Positions 34,466 to 43,649 are shown, numbered from the stretch's first letter. The stretch is 64,000 nucleotides of DNA from Mycobacterium sp. AZCC_0083 (GCF_014202335.1 NZ_JACHGP010000009.1:248001-312000); one strand, 5' to 3'. Notes: generated from the letters alone by a model not told the origin. A program made the numbers and translations.

Positions 34466-34562
34466 GCCACCTCCGGCCAAATCCTCGTCCCCTGAACACC
34501 TGCGCGACCTGCGGTACGTTTGGTCCCCGGAGTCTATTCAGCGGGGACGGAGGAGATAGCGG

Positions 34563-34805
34563 GTGGTCGAGGCGTTCATGCTGATTCAGACCGAGGTCGG
34601 CCGCGCCGAGGTCATCGCCAAGCAACTGGCCACGCTGACGGGCGTGCTGTCATCCGAGTACGTCACGGGACCGTACGACGTCATCGTTCGCATCGGCGCC
34701 GACTCACTTCAGGACTTGCAGTCCACCATCGTTCCCAGCGTCCAGCAGGTGACCGGGATCACCCGCACCCTGACCTGTCCGATCGCCGACGGAGCCTCGC
34801 TTTAG
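34563..34805 (+). CDS. stand-alone Lrp/AsnC ligand-binding (RAM) domain protein
   Basis: 80 residues, nearly all of one RAM/ACT-like domain (MLIQTEVGRAEVIAKQLATL, then VTGPYDVIVRIGADSLQDLQ, then ending QQVTGITRTLTCPI) without a DNA-binding helix-turn-helix. Such proteins bind amino acids and may modify Lrp-type regulators. GTG 34563 is preceded by GGAGGAG. The DUF3515 gene follows 9 bases later. Confidence 0.85.
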   Translation: MVEAFMLIQTEVGRAEVIAKQLATLTGVLSSEYVTGPYDVIVRIGADSLQDLQSTIVPSVQQVTGITRTLTCPIADGASL

Positions 34806-34814
34806 AGTTGCCGG

Positions 34815-35354
34815 GTGCTCTCCGATGACGGTGACGGCCCGCCCCGCGGCGTCCTGGTCGCCGCCGTCGCGGTGGCCGTCGCCGCAGTGATCGGCGTACT
34901 GGTCTTCGCGACGATCCGCCAGAAGCCGGAACCGCCACGTCCCGTCGCGATCGTGTCGGTGCCTGCACCGCAGGCCGGTGGCGACGCCTGTCGCGCCCTT
35001 CTCGCCGCGCTGCCCGATCGACTCGGTGACTACCAGCGGGCCGTTGCCGCCGAACCCGCCCCGGTCGGCGCGGCGGCATGGCAGGCCAACCCCGAAGCCG
35101 ATCCGCTGATCCTGCGCTGCGGCATCGAACGGCCCGTCGACTTCGTGGCGGGCACGCCCGTCCAAGTGGTCGACGACGTGGACTGGTTCCGCATCGGCGA
35201 CGAGGGGCGCAGTACCTGGATCACCGTGGACCGGCCGGTGTACATCGGGCTGACGTTGCCCGACGGCTCTGGCCCGACGCCGATCCAGCTGATCTCCGAG
35301 GCGGTGGCCAAGGCGATGCCCGCGGTTGCGGTCAATCCCGGCCCACCCAAGTAA
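34815..35354 (+). CDS. DUF3515 membrane-anchored protein
   Basis: 179 residues: a short cytoplasmic start, one membrane helix (about 13-32, VLVAAVAVAVAAVIGVLVFA), then the DUF3515 domain with two cysteines (GGDACRALL and LRCGIERP) likely bonded outside the membrane. No lipobox is present. The family is actinobacterial and sits beside ddl, as here. Function unknown. GTG start; 9 bases after the RAM-domain gene. The ddl gene converges on it. Confidence 0.88.
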   Translation: MLSDDGDGPPRGVLVAAVAVAVAAVIGVLVFATIRQKPEPPRPVAIVSVPAPQAGGDACRALLAALPDRLGDYQRAVAAEPAPVGAAAWQANPEADPLILRCGIERPVDFVAGTPVQVVDDVDWFRIGDEGRSTWITVDRPVYIGLTLPDGSGPTPIQLISEAVAKAMPAVAVNPGPPK

Positions 35355-35374
35355 TTCCCAGGTCGCTTCGCTCT

Positions 35375-35390
35375 CCCCCGCAAGCGGGGG
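35375..35390. terminator. CCCCCG-CAAG-CGGGGG hairpin between DUF3515 and ddl
   Basis: A perfect 6-base-pair GC stem with a CAAG tetraloop lies between convergent genes ending at 35354 and 35410. It is flanked by GGTCGCTTCGCTCT and TACCC, an arrangement I recall from mycobacterial intergenic repeats. Confidence 0.55.
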
Positions 35391-35409
35391 TACCCTCTGC
35401 GCCGGTCCG

Positions 35410-36513
35410 TTAACGCAGACCGGTACCCCGCGCCACCGCAGTGTCGACCATCGTCGCAAGCAGCGTCGGGTAGTCCATCCCGCTGGCAGCCCACATCCGC
35501 GGGTACATCGAGATGGTGGTGAAGCCGGGCATCGTGTTGATCTCGTTGATCACCGGCCCGTTCTCGGTCAGGAAGAAGTCCACCCGGGCCAGGCCCTGGC
35601 AGTCGATGGCGCGGAACGCCCGGATCGCCAATTGGCGTACCGCGTCGGCGATTTCGTCGTCGATCTTAGCGGGGACGTCGAGTTCCGCTGCGTCCTCGAG
35701 GTATTTGGTGGCAAAGTCGTAGAACGCGTCCTCGCGGCCCCGTACCCCGGCCACCCGGATCTCGCCGACGGTGCTGGCTTCGACTGTGCCGTCGGGGAAT
35801 TCGAGCACTCCGCACTCGAGCTCGCGGCCCGGTATTGCGGCCTCGATGATCACCTTCGGATCGTGCCTGCGAGCCAGCGCGATGGCGGACGGCAGCTGAT
35901 CCCACGCCACCACGCGGCTGACGCCGATCGACGAGCCGCCGCGGGCAGGCTTGACGAACACCGGAAGGCCGAGCCGCTCGCGATCCTCGAGTTCAAGCAT
36001 GTCGTCGTGCGCCCGCAGCACCACCTGATCCCCGATCGGCAGGCCCTCCGCCGCGAGCAGCTTCTTGGTGAACTCCTTGTCCATGCCCGCCGCGCTGGCG
36101 AGCACCCCGGCGCCGACGTAGGGCACGCCTGCGAGCTCGAGCAGCCCCTGAATGGTGCCGTCCTCGCCGTACGGGCCGTGCAGGACCGGGAAGACGACGT
36201 CGACGGCGGCCAGCAACTCACCGGGACCCTTGTCCAGCGATATCAGCTGACCGCCCCGCCGTGGGTCGGCTGGCAGGGCCAGCGCGGTGCCCGACGCGTC
36301 GCTCACCTGGGGCAGCTGGCCGTCGGTGATGGCGAGGGTCTCGGGGCGGCCGTCGGTGAGCATCCAGGAGCCCTCGGTTGAGATGCCGACGGCGACGACG
36401 TCGAACCGCTCAGGATCGAGGTTGCGCAGGATGCTGCCGGCGGAAACGCACGAGATGGCGTGTTCAGAGCTGCGTCCGCCGTAGACGACGGCGACGCGTA
36501 TGCGGGCAGTCAC
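35410..36513 (-). CDS. ddl: D-alanine--D-alanine ligase
   Basis: A 367-residue ATP-grasp ligase making the D-Ala-D-Ala terminus of peptidoglycan precursors; the target of D-cycloserine. It starts with YGGRSSEHAISCVSAGSI. The substrate and ATP region includes LHGPYGEDGTIQG, KPARGGSSIGVSRV and ARVDFFLTENGPVINEINTMPG (broken here to show motif only). GTG start at 36513. In M. tuberculosis gpsA follows immediately; here a PLP lyase gene intervenes. Confidence 0.96.
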   Translation of the reverse strand: MTARIRVAVVYGGRSSEHAISCVSAGSILRNLDPERFDVVAVGISTEGSWMLTDGRPETLAITDGQLPQVSDASGTALALPADPRRGGQLISLDKGPGELLAAVDVVFPVLHGPYGEDGTIQGLLELAGVPYVGAGVLASAAGMDKEFTKKLLAAEGLPIGDQVVLRAHDDMLELEDRERLGLPVFVKPARGGSSIGVSRVVAWDQLPSAIALARRHDPKVIIEAAIPGRELECGVLEFPDGTVEASTVGEIRVAGVRGREDAFYDFATKYLEDAAELDVPAKIDDEIADAVRQLAIRAFRAIDCQGLARVDFFLTENGPVINEINTMPGFTTISMYPRMWAASGMDYPTLLATMVDTAVARGTGLR

Positions 36514-36658
36514 AACCTAGAGAGGCTACCGTCCTCGCCGGACAACGCGCGGCACCAGCCGCTGACCAGGCATTTCATCGGGCAACACCGACCTCGATCA
36601 GCTGACCGGTGACGTCGCATCCGGCCGGGGCGGTCATCCCTTCGCGGTGGCGGAGACG

Positions 36659-37765
36659 TCATCCACCGAGCGCCTGCTCGATGTCGGCGATCAGATCGTC
36701 GGTGTCCTCGATGCCCATCGAGAGGCGGGCGAACCCGTCGGCGACCTGATCACCCCAGCGCGCCCGCCGGTCGACCGAAGTGTGCATACCACCGAAGCTG
36801 GTGGCCGCGACCAGCAGCGCACTGCGTTCCACCAATGCGTGCACGGCCGCCGCATCGGCCAGCTCGATGCTGACCAGACCCCCGAAGCGCTTCATCTGTC
36901 GGCAGGCGACCTCGTGGGCGGGGTCGTCGGGCAGCCCCGGGTAGCGCACCGAGCGCACCGCGGGGTGATCGCGCAGCAGCAGCGCGACCACCTGGGCGTT
37001 GTGGCACTGTCGCTCGATGCGCAACCCCGCAGTGCCAAGGCTGCGCAGCGCAAGCCATGCCTCGAACGGGCCGAGGATGGCGCCGGACACCAACCGCTCG
37101 CGTTCGACGGCGGCCATCAACTCGGGGTGGCTGCCCGCGACGTAGCCCGCCACCAGGTCGCTGTGCCCGGACAACGCCTTGGTCGCGCTGGCCACGACGA
37201 GGTCCGCGCCCAGTGAAAGGGGTTGCTGGCCGAGCGGTGTCGGCGTGGTGTTGTCGACGACCAGGGTAGCGCCGCCGCCGCGGCAGATCAGCCCCAACCG
37301 GTGTAGGTCGACCACGTCGAGCGTCGGGTTCGCCGGCGTCTCCGCCAGCACCACTTGCGCACCGGACGCGGCATCGCAGATCTGCGTCGCATCCGCCTCG
37401 ATCACCGTGACACCCTGCGGGGCAAGGCTTTCCGCGGCGAAGCGCCGCACCTGGTAGTAGCCGTCGGACGGTATGACGAGCGTCATGCCTGGCCGGACCA
37501 GAACCCGCAGCGCTGCCGTGATGGCCGCCATGCCCGAGCCGAAGGTCAATGCCGATGCGGCACCTTCGAGTTGGGCCAGTGCCGACTCCAATTGCCGCCA
37601 GCTGGGGTTGCTGCCGCGACCGTAGGTGTCCAGGGGCAGCGACTCGTCGGATGAGAGGTGGTAGGCCGACGCCGGAACCGGTGGCGGGGCCACCGGCTCA
37701 CCCGGAATCCGTTCCGTCGCAGTGGCCTTCACGGTGCGAGTGGAGTCCCCGTACTGACCGTCCAT
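36659..37765 (-). CDS. Cys/Met-metabolism PLP enzyme (cystathionine gamma-lyase-like)
   Basis: A 368-residue fold-type I enzyme. The PLP lysine is in VVASATKALSGHSDLVAGYV, the PLP-phosphate segment in TYGRGSNPSWRQLE, and the glycine-rich turn in LTFGSGMAAITAAL. The chain is slightly short for the 380-400 family norm, as is common for this subgroup. ATG 37765 has GGAG five bases upstream; reading is open further. It begins 2 bases after gpsA, so they are co-transcribed. Probable role: cleavage of cystathionine or related sulfur amino acids; reaction not certain. Confidence 0.88.
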   Translation of the reverse strand: MDGQYGDSTRTVKATATERIPGEPVAPPPVPASAYHLSSDESLPLDTYGRGSNPSWRQLESALAQLEGAASALTFGSGMAAITAALRVLVRPGMTLVIPSDGYYQVRRFAAESLAPQGVTVIEADATQICDAASGAQVVLAETPANPTLDVVDLHRLGLICRGGGATLVVDNTTPTPLGQQPLSLGADLVVASATKALSGHSDLVAGYVAGSHPELMAAVERERLVSGAILGPFEAWLALRSLGTAGLRIERQCHNAQVVALLLRDHPAVRSVRYPGLPDDPAHEVACRQMKRFGGLVSIELADAAAVHALVERSALLVAATSFGGMHTSVDRRARWGDQVADGFARLSMGIEDTDDLIADIEQALGG

Positions 37766-37767
37766 CA

Positions 37768-38766
37768 CTACTCCGACTTGGTGCTGCGCCCCAGCAAGAG
37801 CGCCACGGCTTCGTAGACCGACAACCCCTTGTGGCAGACCCGGTTCACCGCATCGGTCAGCGGCATTTCGACATCGTAGCTCGATGCGAGCGCCAGCACC
37901 GACTGGCACGACGTGACCCCTTCTGCGACATGGCCGCCCGCGGCCTCGAGGGCGGATTCCATCGTCCCGCCCCAGCCGAGCCGCTCGCCGAACGCACGGT
38001 TGCGCGAGCGCGGCGACGTGCACGTCGCAACCAGGTCACCGACGCCGGCCAGCCCGGCGAGGGTGGCGCCCTTGGCGCCCAACGCGATTCCCAACCGCAT
38101 GATCTCGGCGAGACCGCGCGTGATGATCGCCGCAGCGGTGTTCTCCCCGAGGCCGACGCCGGCGGCCATGCCGCAGGCCAGGGCGATGACGTTCTTGCAC
38201 GCGCCGCCGATCTCGGCGCCCACCACGTCGGAGTTGGTGTAGGGGCGGAAGTATCCGGTGGAGAACGCGCGCTGGAGTGTGACCGCCCGGCCCGAGTCGG
38301 CGCAGGCGACCACCGTGGCCGCCGGCTGCTCGTCACCGATCTCGCTGGCGAGGTTCGGGCCGGTCACCACCGCGACGCGATCGGGACCCGCGCCGGTCAC
38401 CTGCATGATCACCTGGCTCATCCGCATGAGCGTGTTCAGCTCGATGCCCTTGGCCACGCTCACCAGCGTGGTGTCACTGCCCAGGTGGTCACGCCATTGC
38501 TCGAGGTTGGGCCGCAGAGTCTGCGACGGCACGGCAAACAGCACCGTGCACGCGCCCGACAGCGCCTCCGCCGGGTCGGCGGTCGCCCTGATGGTCTTGG
38601 GAAGTTCCACGTCGCCCAAGTAGTTGCTACTGCGATGACTGTCGTTGATCTCGTCGGCCAGTTCCGTGCGGCGCGCCCACAGCGTCACGTCGTTGCCCGC
38701 ATCGGCGAGCACCTTCGCCAACGCCGTGCCCCAAGCGCCGGCACCCATCACAGCCGCGGTAACCAC
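37768..38766 (-). CDS. gpsA: glycerol-3-phosphate dehydrogenase [NAD(P)+]
   Basis: A 332-residue cytosolic enzyme reducing dihydroxyacetone phosphate to sn-glycerol 3-phosphate for phospholipid synthesis. NAD loop GAGAWGTALAKVLADAG at the start, VSVAKGIEL, the catalytic lysine in GGACKNVIALACG, and the C-terminal family segment VEMPLTDAVNRVCHKGLS. GTG 38766. Followed after 2 bases by the PLP lyase; divergent from fbiD (56-base gap). Confidence 0.96.
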   Translation of the reverse strand: MVTAAVMGAGAWGTALAKVLADAGNDVTLWARRTELADEINDSHRSSNYLGDVELPKTIRATADPAEALSGACTVLFAVPSQTLRPNLEQWRDHLGSDTTLVSVAKGIELNTLMRMSQVIMQVTGAGPDRVAVVTGPNLASEIGDEQPAATVVACADSGRAVTLQRAFSTGYFRPYTNSDVVGAEIGGACKNVIALACGMAAGVGLGENTAAAIITRGLAEIMRLGIALGAKGATLAGLAGVGDLVATCTSPRSRNRAFGERLGWGGTMESALEAAGGHVAEGVTSCQSVLALASSYDVEMPLTDAVNRVCHKGLSVYEAVALLLGRSTKSE

Positions 38767-38822
38767 GGCTTCAAATCTAGCCTGGACCGATCGCAGCGCG
38801 GCGGCTGGCAGGATGGACGGTC

Positions 38823-39506
38823 ATGAGCGGCTACCCCGCCGACGACCAAGAGGACGTCGGGGTGATCATCGCGGTCAAGCGACTGGGCGCGGCCAAGACC
38901 CGGCTTGCGCCGGTTCTCTCCCCCGCGGGCAGGGAGAACATCGTGCTCGCGATGCTGGTGGACACCATCGGCGCCGCGTCAGCGGTGGCCGCCGTGCGGG
39001 CGATCACCATCGTCACACCGGACGACGTGGCCGCAGGCATCGCGCGGGGGCTCGGCGCACACGTGGTGGCCGATCCCACGCCGGAACGCCACCCCGACCC
39101 GCTGAACAACGCCATCCTCAGCGCCGCGGCCGTCGTCGGCACGACCACGTCGAACATCGTTGTGTTGCAAGGCGATCTACCGGCACTGCAAACGCACGAA
39201 CTGGCCTCCGCCATCGCCGCCGCACGCGGTCTTCGACGCAGCTTCGTCGCGGACCGGCAGGGCACGGGTACGGCGGCGTTGTTCGCCTTCGGCATCGGAT
39301 CAGACACCGCTCTCGAGCCCTTGTTCGGCCCCGATTCGGCACGGCGCCACACGGATTCGGGCGCCGTCGAGCTGACCGGGGAATGGCCCGGTCTGCGCTG
39401 CGACATCGACACTGCACAGGATCTGTCCTTCGCGATGCGGCTCGGCGTCGGTCCTGCCACCGCTCGCGCGGTCGACACGATCGAGCTCACCGGAGTCGAG
39501 CGATGA
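38823..39506 (+). CDS. fbiD: phosphoenolpyruvate guanylyltransferase FbiD
   Basis: 227 residues, CofC/FbiD family. It activates phosphoenolpyruvate with GTP in coenzyme F420 synthesis; the product feeds FbiA. Motifs: AVKRLGAAKTRLAPVLSP at the start (GTP loop), VVLQGDLPAL (metal) and DRQGTGTAALF. M. tuberculosis Rv2983 holds the same place between gpsA and ppk. ATG 38823 follows the divergent gpsA by 56 bases. Confidence 0.94.
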   Translation: MSGYPADDQEDVGVIIAVKRLGAAKTRLAPVLSPAGRENIVLAMLVDTIGAASAVAAVRAITIVTPDDVAAGIARGLGAHVVADPTPERHPDPLNNAILSAAAVVGTTTSNIVVLQGDLPALQTHELASAIAAARGLRRSFVADRQGTGTAALFAFGIGSDTALEPLFGPDSARRHTDSGAVELTGEWPGLRCDIDTAQDLSFAMRLGVGPATARAVDTIELTGVER

Positions 39507-39562
39507 CGTCGGGGACCACCGACGCCTAGCCTCTGGCGTCGCCGATAGGGAATGATCGTCGT

Positions 39563-41728
39563 GTGACCGAAGCCGAAACCCGACCGGCCGACGCCGAATG
39601 GGCGTCGGAAAACGCGGCGCCCGTGGCGCCACCAGCGGCGACCAGCGGCGAGATCGACCTCACCTCGTCTGAAGCGCTGCCAGAGGACCGCTATCTCAAT
39701 CGGGAACTCAGCTGGCTGGACTTCAACGCGCGCGTGCTTGCGCTGGCCGCCGACCCGTCGCTGCCCCTGCTCGAGCGCGCCAAGTTCCTGGCGATCTTCG
39801 CCTCCAATCTCGACGAGTTCTACATGGTGCGGGTGGCCGGCCTCAAACGTCGCGACGAGATGGGCCTTTCGGTCCGCTCGGCCGACGGTCTGTCCCCACG
39901 CGAGCAACTGCGTCGCATCGGCGAGCGCACGCAGCAGATCGCCACCAGGCACGCCAAGGTCTTCGGTGAGCTCGTCCGCCCCGCGCTGGCAGAGCAGGGC
40001 ATCGTGATCGTCACCTGGAACGAACTCGACGAGACCGAGCGCGCGCGGCTGTCCACCTACTTTCACGAGCAGGTGTTCCCGGTACTCACGCCGCTGGCCG
40101 TCGACCCGGCCCACCCGTTCCCGTTCGTCAGCGGGTTGAGCCTGAACCTGGCCGTCACCGTCAAGCAACCCGAGGACGGCACCCAGCACTTCGCCCGAAT
40201 CAAGGTGCCCGACAACGTCGACCGGTTCGTCGAACTCAGGGAGCGCGACGGCTTCGAGGGCGAAGTGCAGTTCCTGCCGATGGAGGAGCTGATCGCGGCC
40301 TTCCTCGACGTGCTGTTCCCCGGCCTGGAAATCGTCGAGCACCACGCCTTCCGCATCACCCGCAACGCCGACTTCGAGGTCGAAGAGGACCGCGACGAGG
40401 ATCTGCTGCAGGCGCTGGAACGCGAGCTGGCGCGGCGGCGGTTCGGCTCCCCCGTGCGCCTCGAGATCGCCGACGACATGACCGAGAACATGCTCGAGTT
40501 GTTGCTGCGCGAACTCGACGTCCACCCCGGCGACGTCATCGAGGTGTCCGGACTTCTCGACCTGTCGTCACTGTGGCAGATCTACGGCGTCGACCGACCC
40601 GACCTCAAGGATGCGCCATTCGTTCCAGCCACCCCGCCTGCCTTCGGCGAACGGGAGACGCCCAAGAGCATCTTTTCGACGCTCCGAGATGGCGACGTAC
40701 TGGTGCACCATCCCTATGACTCCTTCTCTACGACGGTGCAGCGCTTCATCGAACAGGCCGCGGCCGATCCGAACGTGCTGGCGATCAAGCAGACGCTGTA
40801 TCGGACGTCGGGTGACTCGCCGATCGTCAGCGCGTTGATCGACGCCGCGGAGGCGGGCAAGCAGGTCGTCGCGCTGGTCGAGATCAAGGCCCGCTTCGAC
40901 GAGCAGGCCAACATCAAGTGGGCCCGCGCGCTGGAGCAGGCGGGCGTGCACGTGGTGTACGGGTTGATCGGCCTCAAGACGCACTGCAAGACGTGCTTGG
41001 TGGTGCGCCGCGAGGGCTCGACGATCCGGCGCTACTGCCACATCGGGACGGGCAACTACAACCCCAAGACCTCACGCCTCTACGAAGACGTGGGATTGCT
41101 CACTGCGTCACCGGACATCGGCGCCGATCTCACCGACCTGTTCAACTCGTTGACTGGTTACTCCCGCAAGGTGTCCTACCGCAATCTGCTGGTGGCTCCG
41201 TACGGCGTCCGCAGAGGCATCATCGAGCGCATCGAGCGCGAGATCGCCGCCAAGCGAGACGGGGCCGACGCCGGAATCCGACTGAAGGCCAACGCCCTCG
41301 TCGACGAGCAGGTCATCGACGCCCTCTATCGGGCGTCGCAGGCCGGCGTGCGGGTCGAGGTCGTGGTGCGCGGCATCTGCGCGCTGCGCCCTGGCGCTCC
41401 CGGATTCTCCGAGAACATCGTCGTGCGGTCGATTCTCGGCCGTTTCCTGGAGCACTCGCGAATTATTCACTTCCGCGCCATCGATGAGTTCTGGATCGGG
41501 AGTGCCGACATGATGCACCGTAATCTCGACCGTCGCGTCGAGGTGATGGCACAGGTCAAGGATCCGCGGCTGACCGCAACGCTGAACGACGTGTTCGAGT
41601 CGGCCATGGATCCCGCCACCAGGTGCTGGGAACTCGCCGCCGACGGTCACTGGACGGCGTCGCCACGAGAAGGCCAGACCGTACGCGACCACCAAGTGTC
41701 GCTGATGGAACGGCACAGGCACCACTGA
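39563..41728 (+). CDS. ppk: polyphosphate kinase 1
   Basis: A 721-residue RNA-degradosome-type PPK1 that makes inorganic polyphosphate from ATP. An N-terminal helical domain (LNRELSWLDFNARVLALA) leads to two phospholipase-D-like domains. The autophosphorylated histidine is in the conserved YCHIGTGNYNPKT, and a second active-site histidine is in MMHRNLDRRVEV. GTG 39563 is used. The first 35 residues are Glu/Ala-rich and variable. Followed by mutT1, as in M. tuberculosis. Confidence 0.96.
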   Translation: MTEAETRPADAEWASENAAPVAPPAATSGEIDLTSSEALPEDRYLNRELSWLDFNARVLALAADPSLPLLERAKFLAIFASNLDEFYMVRVAGLKRRDEMGLSVRSADGLSPREQLRRIGERTQQIATRHAKVFGELVRPALAEQGIVIVTWNELDETERARLSTYFHEQVFPVLTPLAVDPAHPFPFVSGLSLNLAVTVKQPEDGTQHFARIKVPDNVDRFVELRERDGFEGEVQFLPMEELIAAFLDVLFPGLEIVEHHAFRITRNADFEVEEDRDEDLLQALERELARRRFGSPVRLEIADDMTENMLELLLRELDVHPGDVIEVSGLLDLSSLWQIYGVDRPDLKDAPFVPATPPAFGERETPKSIFSTLRDGDVLVHHPYDSFSTTVQRFIEQAAADPNVLAIKQTLYRTSGDSPIVSALIDAAEAGKQVVALVEIKARFDEQANIKWARALEQAGVHVVYGLIGLKTHCKTCLVVRREGSTIRRYCHIGTGNYNPKTSRLYEDVGLLTASPDIGADLTDLFNSLTGYSRKVSYRNLLVAPYGVRRGIIERIEREIAAKRDGADAGIRLKANALVDEQVIDALYRASQAGVRVEVVVRGICALRPGAPGFSENIVVRSILGRFLEHSRIIHFRAIDEFWIGSADMMHRNLDRRVEVMAQVKDPRLTATLNDVFESAMDPATRCWELAADGHWTASPREGQTVRDHQVSLMERHRHH

Positions 41729-41789
41729 CGTGACGACGCGGGCCGGCTCGACGGGGCACCCAGGCCCCGAATGACCTGCAGGAGTTGAG

Positions 41790-42701
41790 GTGCCCAAGAA
41801 GTCCGATCCCCCCGCCATCCTGGCCGCTGGTGCGGTGCTGTGGCGATACGCCGAGGATTCCGAAAAGACGGAGGTCGCCGTGGTGCACCGACCGCGCTAC
41901 GACGACTGGTCACTGCCCAAGGGCAAGGTCGACCCCGGCGAAAGCGAACCGGTCACCGCGGTGCGCGAAGTCGAAGAGGAGACCGGCTACGCCGCCGAAC
42001 TGGGCAGGCAGCTCGCAACGATCAGCTATCCCGTCGAGCAGGGCACCAAGAAGGTCCGGTACTGGGCGGCGCGCGCGCTGGGCGGTGAGTTCACCCCTGG
42101 TGACGAGGTCGACCAGCTGATCTGGTTGCCCGTCGCCGACGCGATGAAGCGCCTGCAATACCCACATGACCGAAAGGTGCTGCGCCGCTTCGCGAAGCAG
42201 CCGGCCGACACGAAGACGGTGGTGATCGTCCGGCACGGTCTCGCAGGCAGGAAGTCGCGGTACAAGGGTGACGACCGCGAGCGCCCACTGGACAAACGCG
42301 GGCGCGCGCAGGCCGAGTCGCTGGTGGGTCTGCTGCTCGCGTTCGGCGTCACCGAGATCTACGCGGCCCCCCGCAGGCGATGCCACCAGACGCTCGAACC
42401 ACTTGCCGAGGAACTCGGCGTGAAGATCCAGGACGAGCCCACGCTGACCGAAGAGGCCTACGCCGACTCGCACCATGCCGGCCGGCGACGCGTCATCGAG
42501 ATCGCCAAGGGCGATGGCACGCCGGTGATCTGCACCCAGGGCAAGGTGATTCCGGATCTCATCGCCTGGTGGTGCGACAGGGACGGCGTGCGGCCGGACA
42601 AGTCGCGCAACCGGAAGGGCAGCGCGTGGGTGATGTCGCTGGCGGGCGGCAAGCTGGTGGCCGCCGATCACATCGACAGCCCACTGGCCGTGCGTCCCTA
42701 G
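41790..42701 (+). CDS. mutT1: MutT1: Nudix hydrolase fused to a histidine phosphatase
   Basis: 303 residues in two domains. The N-terminal Nudix box is visible as GESEPVTAVREVEEETGY (about 50-70); the C-terminal histidine phosphatase has VRHGLAGRKS (about 150) with the second histidine region TQGKVIPDLI. The mycobacterial MutT1 hydrolyses 8-oxo-dGTP and diadenosine polyphosphates, cleaning the nucleotide pool. GTG 41790 follows GGAG; 61 bases after ppk. Ends at a strong bidirectional hairpin facing hupB. Confidence 0.95.
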   Translation: MPKKSDPPAILAAGAVLWRYAEDSEKTEVAVVHRPRYDDWSLPKGKVDPGESEPVTAVREVEEETGYAAELGRQLATISYPVEQGTKKVRYWAARALGGEFTPGDEVDQLIWLPVADAMKRLQYPHDRKVLRRFAKQPADTKTVVIVRHGLAGRKSRYKGDDRERPLDKRGRAQAESLVGLLLAFGVTEIYAAPRRRCHQTLEPLAEELGVKIQDEPTLTEEAYADSHHAGRRRVIEIAKGDGTPVICTQGKVIPDLIAWWCDRDGVRPDKSRNRKGSAWVMSLAGGKLVAADHIDSPLAVRP

Positions 42702-42720
42702 CCTTCATCCATCACACACG

Positions 42721-42753
42721 GACACGCCGTGGACCTGAGGTCCACGGCGTGTC
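42721..42753. terminator. strong bidirectional terminator hairpin between mutT1 and hupB
   Basis: GACACGCCGTGGACC (42721-42735) pairs perfectly with 42739-42753 over a TGA loop, a 15-base-pair stem. It lies between the convergent mutT1 (ends 42701) and hupB (ends 42784). The T-runs on both sides are weak, as is common in mycobacteria. Confidence 0.8.
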
Positions 42754-42783
42754 TTGTACCGGAACTGATTCCGGTAGTGCTGC

Positions 42784-43446
42784 TTACTTGCGGCCCTTCT
42801 TGGCCGGTGCCTTCTTGGCGGGAGCCTTCTTGGCAGGCGCCTTGGTCGCAGCCTTCTTGGCGGCGGGAGCCTTCTTCACTGCGGCCTTCTTGACCGGAGC
42901 TGCCTTCTTGACCGGAGCCTTCTTGGCTGCGGGAGCCTTCTTCACTGCGGCCTTCTTGACCGGAGCTGCCTTCTTGACCGGAGCCTTCTTGGCTGCGGGA
43001 GCCTTCTTGGCGACTGCGGCCTTCTTGACCGGAGCTGCCTTCTTGGCCGGAGCCTTCTTGGCCGGAGCCTTGGTCGCGGCCTTCTTGACTGCCTTCTTCA
43101 CCGCGACCTTCCGGGCCGGTGTAGCCGTTGCGCCACGCTTCACTGCTGGTCCTTCCGCCGGGAGACGCTGTGCGCCAGACACAACCGCCTTGAATTGAGC
43201 GCCCGGCCGGAACGCCGGTACAGACGTTGGCTTCACCTTGACCGTCTCGCCTGTCCGCGGGTTGCGCGCGACACGGGCGGCGCGGCGGCGTTGTTCGAAA
43301 ACGCCGAAGCCTGTGATTGTGACGCTGTCGCCCTTGTGGACGGCACGCACGATGGTGTCCACGACGTTCTCTACGGCGGCTGTTGCCTGCCGACGATCGG
43401 TGCCCAACTTGTCCGTGAGGACGTCGATGAGCTCTGCCTTGTTCAT
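42784..43446 (-). CDS. hupB: DNA-binding protein HU with Lys/Ala-rich tail (HupB)
   Basis: 220 residues. Residues 1-90 are a bacterial HU domain (MNKAELIDVLTDKLGTDRRQ; the DNA-binding arm RNPRTGETVKVKP). The following 125 residues are a histone-H1-like tail built of Lys/Ala/Pro units, as in mycobacterial HupB. ATG 43446 has GGAGG six bases upstream; reading opens 9 codons earlier but this start matches the family. The tail contains an exact 22-residue repeat from a 66-base tandem repeat, so its length is likely to vary between strains. Probably nucleoid organisation and iron response. Confidence 0.96.
   Translation of the reverse strand: MNKAELIDVLTDKLGTDRRQATAAVENVVDTIVRAVHKGDSVTITGFGVFEQRRRAARVARNPRTGETVKVKPTSVPAFRPGAQFKAVVSGAQRLPAEGPAVKRGATATPARKVAVKKAVKKAATKAPAKKAPAKKAAPVKKAAVAKKAPAAKKAPVKKAAPVKKAAVKKAPAAKKAPVKKAAPVKKAAVKKAPAAKKAATKAPAKKAPAKKAPAKKGRK
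42859..43008 (-). repeat. 66-base tandem repeat in the hupB tail
   Basis: Units at 42859-42924 and 42925-42990 are nearly identical (one or two differences in the first unit), and a third starts at 42991 and matches for 18 bases. Each unit encodes about 22 residues of the form APAAKKAPVKKAAPVKKAAV and then KK. Such a repeat can gain or lose units by replication slippage without breaking the frame. Confidence 0.85.
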
Positions 43447-43649
43447 GCAAAACCTCCGAAGCCAGTGGCCCACCTTGAGCCAACTGAAAGCTACGGTAAA
43501 CCTTTACACCACTGATTTCCAAGAGCCACGCCGAATTTGGGGAGTAGCTGGCGGCCAATTCGGCAATCTGGTTGCCCCACACCGGCGGTGGTACGCAAGT
43601 CCTAAAACGCGGTTGCTGGACGCTATTTCGGCCCCGTCGGGCCCCGCGG

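Noticed and set aside
38831..40525. Reverse open frame of 564 codons opposite fbiD and ppk
   Set aside because: Antisense to two confidently identified genes; no homology recognised.
42859..43008. Repeats in hupB as a CRISPR array
   Set aside because: Repeats are contiguous, in frame and code for Lys/Ala steps; no unique spacers.
43447..43649. Small RNA or gene between hupB and leuD
   Set aside because: Only promoter-like elements for hupB (possible TTGGAA and TACCGT boxes on the reverse strand, unconvincing) were seen; no hairpin or reading frame of note.
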